From assembly GCA_023266955.1 (NCBI GenBank), contig JAHFOH010000046.1:1-8782 (forward strand): a stretch of DNA of 8,782 nt, written 5' to 3'. Of the stretch, positions 5,418 through 8,782 are shown piece after piece; positions within the stretch are counted from its first letter, which is position 1; every line of letters starts with the position of its first letter. A model generated the notes under the pieces. The model saw only the letters and a list, made by a program, of their open reading frames with translations. It ran no database searches and was not told where the DNA came from. The DNA comes from Nitrososphaerota archaeon (GTDB lineage: Archaea; Thermoproteota; Nitrososphaeria; Nitrososphaerales; JAHFOH01). The position numbers and the translations under genes were made by a program.

Positions 5418-5936
5418 CTATTTTTTGATGTCCAGGCCGATCATTTGAAGAGTTCTGCTAGCTGATTCTTTTTTCCGCTTGGTAAGTTTGACCACCACGA
5501 TACCCTTCTTAGGTTGTCCATAAAGGATCACGCCTCCCTCAGGTATTGTCGCCGCGGCAACGAGTGCAAGAAGATCCTCCTCCCCATCCACTATTACTCT
5601 AACAGGCAACGGGTGTCTCATGATCGAGGCAAAAAGTTTGACTGATTCATCAGATAGGTGACCGCTCGGGTTAAGCAGATGCATCTCGGTCACGTGGGCC
5701 TTTTTGGGTAGAGACCGTGGTAGCCTCATTTCTCTCCCGTCAATGACTTGGATGGAGGGCGTTATCCCTATGGAGAGAAGCGTGTCTGTAGTGGCATCGC
5801 CCACGGCCACTAGCGGAGATGCGCCTGTTAAGAGACTCCGAAGAGCACTCTTTTTGATTTGTTCTGCCGTGAGTAGAAGTCCGAGCGGACGTTTTAATTT
5901 TGATCTGATCTTCTGCGTGACTTCATGGAGACGCAA
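5418..5936 (-). CDS. GTP-dependent dephospho-CoA kinase (DUF359 family)
   Basis: This archaeal enzyme phosphorylates dephospho-CoA with GTP, the last step of coenzyme A synthesis. The 172 residues are the normal length. Visible family features are KRPLG (15-19), VAVGDATTDTLL (43-54), IQVIDGREMR (62-71), VIVDGEEDLLAL (114-125) with acidic residues D117, E119, E120 and D121, and EGGVILYGQPKKGIVVV (133-149). The start is TTG at 5936-5934, seven bases after the Spt4 stop; it gives a normal N terminus and no upstream ATG fits. The family has repeatedly been found beside spt4 and S24e in archaea, and the spacing here indicates one operon with Spt4. The assignment rests on the established function of the Thermococcus DUF359 protein. 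Confidence in the family is high. Confidence 0.9.
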   Translation of the reverse strand: MRLHEVTQKIRSKLKRPLGLLLTAEQIKKSALRSLLTGASPLVAVGDATTDTLLSIGITPSIQVIDGREMRLPRSLPKKAHVTEMHLLNPSGHLSDESVKLFASIMRHPLPVRVIVDGEEDLLALVAAATIPEGGVILYGQPKKGIVVVKLTKRKKESASRTLQMIGLDIKK

Positions 5937-5943
5937 TCGGTTG

Positions 5944-6132
5944 CTAACTCACTTTCAGAGCGTAACGACCCGGCGCAGTGATGTTCAACGTTTTCGCGAG
6001 GATGGATTTCTCGACATCGAAGACGATTATAAGACCCGACCATTCGGAACTCATCTCCGTCGAGTGGCAGTTCGGACATACTCGGCCCGTGGTTAGGGTA
6101 TGGCATTTCCTGCAGGCTGTTTCCTTGCGCAT
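5944..6132 (-). CDS. spt4: Transcription elongation factor Spt4 (formerly RpoE2)
   Basis: A 62-residue zinc protein that pairs with Spt5 and binds the RNA polymerase clamp to aid processive elongation. Four cysteines at 7, 10, 19 and 22 (ACRKC...VCPNC) form the zinc finger. SSEWSGLIIVFDVEKSILAKTL (28-49) is the conserved Spt5-contacting part, and APGRYALKV ends the protein as usual. The ATG at 6132-6130 lies eight bases after the Rpo7 stop, so the two are co-transcribed, the common archaeal arrangement. Spt5 itself is not in the window. Confidence 0.95.
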   Translation of the reverse strand: MRKETACRKCHTLTTGRVCPNCHSTEMSSEWSGLIIVFDVEKSILAKTLNITAPGRYALKVS

Positions 6133-6140
6133 AGCTGGAT

Positions 6141-6740
6141 TTACTTCTTTGCTTGCGTGGCCTTTGCCTCTACAGCCTTTGTCTCCGTCGCCTTAATCCT
6201 AGCCAAATCCTCTTGGATCCACTCCAATGCACCTAGGAACGGCTGTCTACAAGTCACTCCTATCTTACCCATCGCGGCTCCTCTGCCGAGGCTGACTGCG
6301 GTTATTCTGACACGGACACGTGAACCAACTTTTAGGCTTCGCCTACTCTGGCTTGCTAGAATCAAACCTTGTTTTACATCGCTCGTGAGGTAATCGTCAG
6401 TAATTTGCGAGAGATGTAACAGAGCATCTGTAGGGCCAATCCTGACGAAGGCTCCGAAATCGGTTATTTCCACAATTTCGCCCTCAACAATTTCTTGGAT
6501 CTTGGGGAAGAAGGTTAAGACTGAGAAAGTGACCTTATGGAAGGCTGCGCCGTCGCCCGGGATGATCTTTCCCACAGGATCTGCTGCTGCGTCCATTACC
6601 ATGATAATGAAGCCTAATTCGGGACTCATAGTGCTTTCGTACTTGCCCTTTAGGATCTCATAGGCCACTGTCTCCAACTTCTCTCCAAATCTACTAGGTG
6701 GGACCCTAACAACATCCTCTAGCTGGACAAGCTGAAACAA
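6141..6740 (-). CDS. rpo7: DNA-directed RNA polymerase subunit Rpo7 (RpoE1)
   Basis: The archaeal counterpart of eukaryotic Rpb7, forming the polymerase stalk with Rpo4 and binding nascent RNA. The N-terminal SHS2/tip domain covers about 1-80 (MFQLVQLEDVVRVPPSRFGE is the canonical opening; KYESTMSPELGFIIMV follows). The S1 RNA-binding domain covers about 82-165, with GEIVEITDFGAFVRIGPTDALLHLSQI. The last 17 residues are an alanine/lysine-rich tail (IKATETKAVEAKATQAKK), longer than in many homologues. The start is TTG at 6740-6738, fixed by the conserved N terminus. A 43-base gap separates it from the PIN gene, without a convincing promoter. Spt4 follows after eight bases. Rpo4 is not in the window. 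Confidence 0.95.
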   Translation of the reverse strand: MFQLVQLEDVVRVPPSRFGEKLETVAYEILKGKYESTMSPELGFIIMVMDAAADPVGKIIPGDGAAFHKVTFSVLTFFPKIQEIVEGEIVEITDFGAFVRIGPTDALLHLSQITDDYLTSDVKQGLILASQSRRSLKVGSRVRVRITAVSLGRGAAMGKIGVTCRQPFLGALEWIQEDLARIKATETKAVEAKATQAKK

Positions 6741-6783
6741 AAATGCCGTTTCCTCTGGACGCTAGGGGGCGAAGGAGTTTTGG

Positions 6784-7185
6784 TTATGAAGGTTTCGCTT
6801 GAGTGAAGACGCCTTCAGCCTTTATCCTATTCTTCGACAACGTCAAAATTGGCAAACCTGAATTCCTCAGCTTCTGGGCAAGTTTCCGATCTAATGTCGC
6901 TATGGCTGAGGGATATTGGGACGCGTAGTTGAACAGCTTATCGTCAACCGACGCACCCTTGTTGTAATCGAAAATAACTTGTTTTGAGGCAAAATCTAAT
7001 GCCATCTTGGCTTTGCGAGTCCTTTTTCCCGCACTACCAGAAACCAATTTCCTGAGTTCCTGCATCACGGCCTCCATAACAACAAAACGAATCTTTCCAT
7101 ATTTCGCTTCAGTCTCGTCTAAGCCGCTGATGGGCTTTGAGGAGAATTCGATTAAGAAGCTGGTGTCGAGTAGGATATCAACCAT
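6784..7185 (-). CDS. PIN-domain protein (Fcf1/VapC9-like putative ribonuclease)
   Basis: A 133-residue single PIN domain. The acidic residues expected for metal-dependent RNA cleavage are visible: D7 in LLDTSFLIE, E43 in VMQELRKL, D81/D82 in SVDDKLFNYA and D99 in ATLDRKLAQKLR. The last motif fits the archaeal Fcf1/Utp24-like group better than toxin VapC. There is no antitoxin-like partner gene; it sits three bases after the aIF2 gamma stop and ahead of Rpo7, a conserved place in archaea. A housekeeping job in rRNA or tRNA processing is therefore more likely than a toxin, but this is inferred. ATG at 7185-7183 is the clear start. The exact RNA substrate is unknown. Confidence 0.85.
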   Translation of the reverse strand: MVDILLDTSFLIEFSSKPISGLDETEAKYGKIRFVVMEAVMQELRKLVSGSAGKRTRKAKMALDFASKQVIFDYNKGASVDDKLFNYASQYPSAIATLDRKLAQKLRNSGLPILTLSKNRIKAEGVFTQAKPS

Positions 7186-7188
7186 ACC

Positions 7189-8418
7189 TTACTTGATTAA
7201 TCCTGATCCAATGAGGCGCCATCTGTCGACAATCCTGCGACTTATCGCGACACGACTAGGGCTGGCTGCGCAGACAGGTTTTCTTAGATTCACTTCAACA
7301 TAGTCCTCTCTGACCGAGGAAACCGCTCCTTGCGTTAAAGCCGTCCCCGCATTGAGTCTTAGGTTCTCTCCGACTCTTATCCTCTCAACCCTCACTAGAT
7401 CCGGTGTCCCCACTGCAGTTTCGAATAGATTGGTATCCATACCGATGCGGTCGTGCACTGGAGGCAATTCATTCGGTCTGCCAACGACAGTTCCAACCAA
7501 TGAGTCTCCCTTAGTTAATGATGGATCAAGATACGTGCCCACAGCTACCAATCCTCCTGGTCGCACACGTTCGACCATTCCTGAAGAAGTACCGAGGCTG
7601 GCGACCCTCGTATGAATCGGCTCATACCGTTCATTCTTGTCATTCATGGTTCCGGGGCGTAACTCAATTTCCTCACCGACCTCTAACTCACCCTGCAAGA
7701 GGGTTCCACCTACGACGCCCCCTCTGAGTTCCTTCACCGACTGCCCAGGCTTATTCACATCGAACGACCGAAGTACCTGCAAAGTTGGCGGGGCGGATAC
7801 GTTCCTCTCTGGCGTGGGAATTCGATCTTCGATCTCCTTGATGAGCGCATCAATGTTCACCTTTTGTTGCGCCGAGATCGGTACTACGGGCGCGTCCGCT
7901 GCCACACTTCCATCTACGAATTTCTTTATCGATTCATAATTCTCAAGAGCCTCATCGTCCGTGACCAGATCGACCTTGTTCTGTGTGATTACTATCTGCC
8001 TCATTCCTAACATCTGAAGGGCCAAGAGGTGTTCTCTTGTCTGAGGTTGCGGCACTTTTTCGTTGCACGCAATGACGAGTATTGAGCCATCCATAACAGC
8101 CGCGCCTGACAGCATGTTTGCCATGAGACTTTCGTGACCAGGGCAGTCGACGAAGCTCACCACTCTTTTCAGCTGAGCTTCGCCATTGCAGGATAGCCCC
8201 TCGGGAGAAGTGCCATAGCATTCTGGATTAGAGCAGTCAGGACACTTGTAGAATGCTGCATCCGCGTAACCTACTTTTATGGTGATTCCCCGCCTTAACT
8301 CCTCGCTGTGGGCGCTAGTCCATATGCCTGTAATAGCTTGGACAAGCGTTGTCTTCCCGTGGTCTACATGGCCGCTCGTGCCAATGTTTACCTCGGGTTG
8401 TCTTGGAAGCTTTCTCAA
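7189..8418 (-). CDS. eif2g: Translation initiation factor aIF2 subunit gamma
   Basis: The GTP-binding core of aIF2, which carries initiator Met-tRNA to the small ribosomal subunit. In 409 residues the GTPase motifs are complete: GHVDHGKTT (16-24), switch I RRGITIKVGYAD (42-53), DCPGHE (91-96), NKVD (147-150) and SAQQ near 180. The zinc knuckle typical of this subunit has cysteines at 59, 62, 67 and 77 (CPDCSNPEC). Domains II and III follow (FDVNKPG, RGGVVGGTL, GRPNELPP, then RVAISRR near the end). The start TTG at 8418-8416 has GAGGAG at 8428-8423 four bases upstream, and MRKLPRQPEVNIG is the normal family opening. It follows S6e by 14 bases and precedes the PIN gene by three. The alpha and beta subunits are elsewhere. 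Confidence 0.96.
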   Translation of the reverse strand: MRKLPRQPEVNIGTSGHVDHGKTTLVQAITGIWTSAHSEELRRGITIKVGYADAAFYKCPDCSNPECYGTSPEGLSCNGEAQLKRVVSFVDCPGHESLMANMLSGAAVMDGSILVIACNEKVPQPQTREHLLALQMLGMRQIVITQNKVDLVTDDEALENYESIKKFVDGSVAADAPVVPISAQQKVNIDALIKEIEDRIPTPERNVSAPPTLQVLRSFDVNKPGQSVKELRGGVVGGTLLQGELEVGEEIELRPGTMNDKNERYEPIHTRVASLGTSSGMVERVRPGGLVAVGTYLDPSLTKGDSLVGTVVGRPNELPPVHDRIGMDTNLFETAVGTPDLVRVERIRVGENLRLNAGTALTQGAVSSVREDYVEVNLRKPVCAASPSRVAISRRIVDRWRLIGSGLIK

Positions 8419-8422
8419 ACTT

Positions 8423-8428
8423 CTCCTC
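8423..8428 (-). promoter_or_regulatory. Ribosome binding site GAGGAG for aIF2 gamma
   Basis: GAGGAG lies four bases before the TTG at 8418-8416, inside the 14-base gap after S6e. The spacing is short but supports the TTG start. Confidence 0.5.
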
Positions 8429-8432
8429 TGAT

Positions 8433-8768
8433 TCAGACTAGGACGGCGTTAATCTGCCCGATCTCTTCAGTGATCATGTTTCCTCTAATCAGCTTCCTCT
8501 TCTTCTCTCCCTTCTCTCCTCGAAATCCTACTCCTCTTGAGAGAAGAACATACTTTTTCACCCCTCCTGACACGTCACGTCTCATCGGGAAGCCAGACCG
8601 GTCACTGCCTCCTGTAATCTTGACCTTACCTTTGGCCCCCACGACGCTGGCATCAACGGTCTCTCCAATCCTTAATCCAATGAACATCTGTGCTTGCTGA
8701 TCTTTCAAAGCATAAGCATCCGATTTTCCCGACTTGGGATCTGAGACAATCAGCTTGAACTCCGCCAA
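8433..8768 (-). CDS. rps6e: Small ribosomal subunit protein S6e (eS6)
   Basis: A 111-residue archaeal S6e without the long C-terminal tail of the eukaryotic protein. Conserved blocks are FKLIVSDPKSGKSDAYAL (4-21), KITGGSDRSGFPMRRDV (50-66), where GGSD.SGFPMR is the hallmark, and RKLIRGNMITEEIGQINAVLV at the end (91-111). The start is TTG at 8768-8766, with AGGA at 8778-8775 six bases upstream, so the gene is complete within the window. Only 14 bases remain to the right, so whether it heads the operon cannot be seen. The pairing with aIF2 gamma is common in archaea. Confidence 0.95.
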   Translation of the reverse strand: MAEFKLIVSDPKSGKSDAYALKDQQAQMFIGLRIGETVDASVVGAKGKVKITGGSDRSGFPMRRDVSGGVKKYVLLSRGVGFRGEKGEKKRKLIRGNMITEEIGQINAVLV

Positions 8769-8782
8769 AGAGATTCCTGAGG

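Noticed and set aside
5704..6096. Open frame of 130 codons on plus across the dephospho-CoA kinase and Spt4 genes
   Set aside because: It spans two conserved minus-strand genes and shows no family resemblance.
6784..7185. PIN protein as a VapC toxin of a toxin-antitoxin pair
   Set aside because: There is no small antitoxin gene beside it; it is embedded in the aIF2 gamma-Rpo7 cluster, a conserved housekeeping position.
7637..7939. Open frame of 100 codons on plus across aIF2 gamma
   Set aside because: It is antisense to a strongly conserved gene, its product is serine/threonine/proline rich with no recognisable motif, and no promoter is seen.
8308..8700. Open frame of 130 codons on plus across the S6e/aIF2 gamma junction
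   Set aside because: It lies antisense to two conserved genes; composition is that of a reverse-frame shadow.

Overview
This window looks archaeal. It carries archaeal/eukaryotic-type ribosomal proteins (S6e, S24e, S27ae), the initiation factor aIF2 gamma, the RNA polymerase subunit Rpo7 and Spt4, and TATA-like elements sit just ahead of several starts. The mixed base composition and the protein styles suggest a TACK archaeon (Nitrososphaeria or Bathyarchaeia-like). That placement is inference; no rRNA is present to settle it. A striking local trait is that most genes appear to start with TTG.

Left part (1-2300): the first 46 codons of an Lrp/AsnC regulator leave the window on the minus strand. 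Across a 178-base divergent region lies a carbamoyltransferase gene on plus, which resembles the knotted YgeW/acetylornithine type more than classical ornithine carbamoyltransferase. It converges, with only 9 bases between stop codons, on a canonical carbamate kinase on minus. Together the two could phosphorolyse a ureido compound and make ATP from carbamoyl phosphate, or run in the synthetic direction. The substrate is not known.

Middle (2300-4780): a 145-base divergent promoter region separates carbamate kinase from a plus-strand pair of unrecognised genes. The first is a 228-residue HExxH protein. The second is a large protein joining an N-terminal nucleotidyltransferase domain, a central part with a possible winged helix, and a C-terminal Bud32/RIO-like kinase domain. 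This pair is the least explained part of the window.

Right part (4827-8768, all minus, read right to left): S6e, aIF2 gamma, a PIN-domain protein, Rpo7, Spt4, a DUF359 dephospho-CoA kinase, S24e and S27ae, with gaps of 3 to 48 bases. This is the conserved archaeal information-processing cluster, and all of its genes look intact. In many archaea S27ae is followed by the Kae1-Bud32 gene. Here the convergent nucleotidyltransferase-kinase gene stands at that place instead.

No tRNA, rRNA, CRISPR array, insertion sequence or integration site was seen, and no gene-free stretch exceeds 300 bases.
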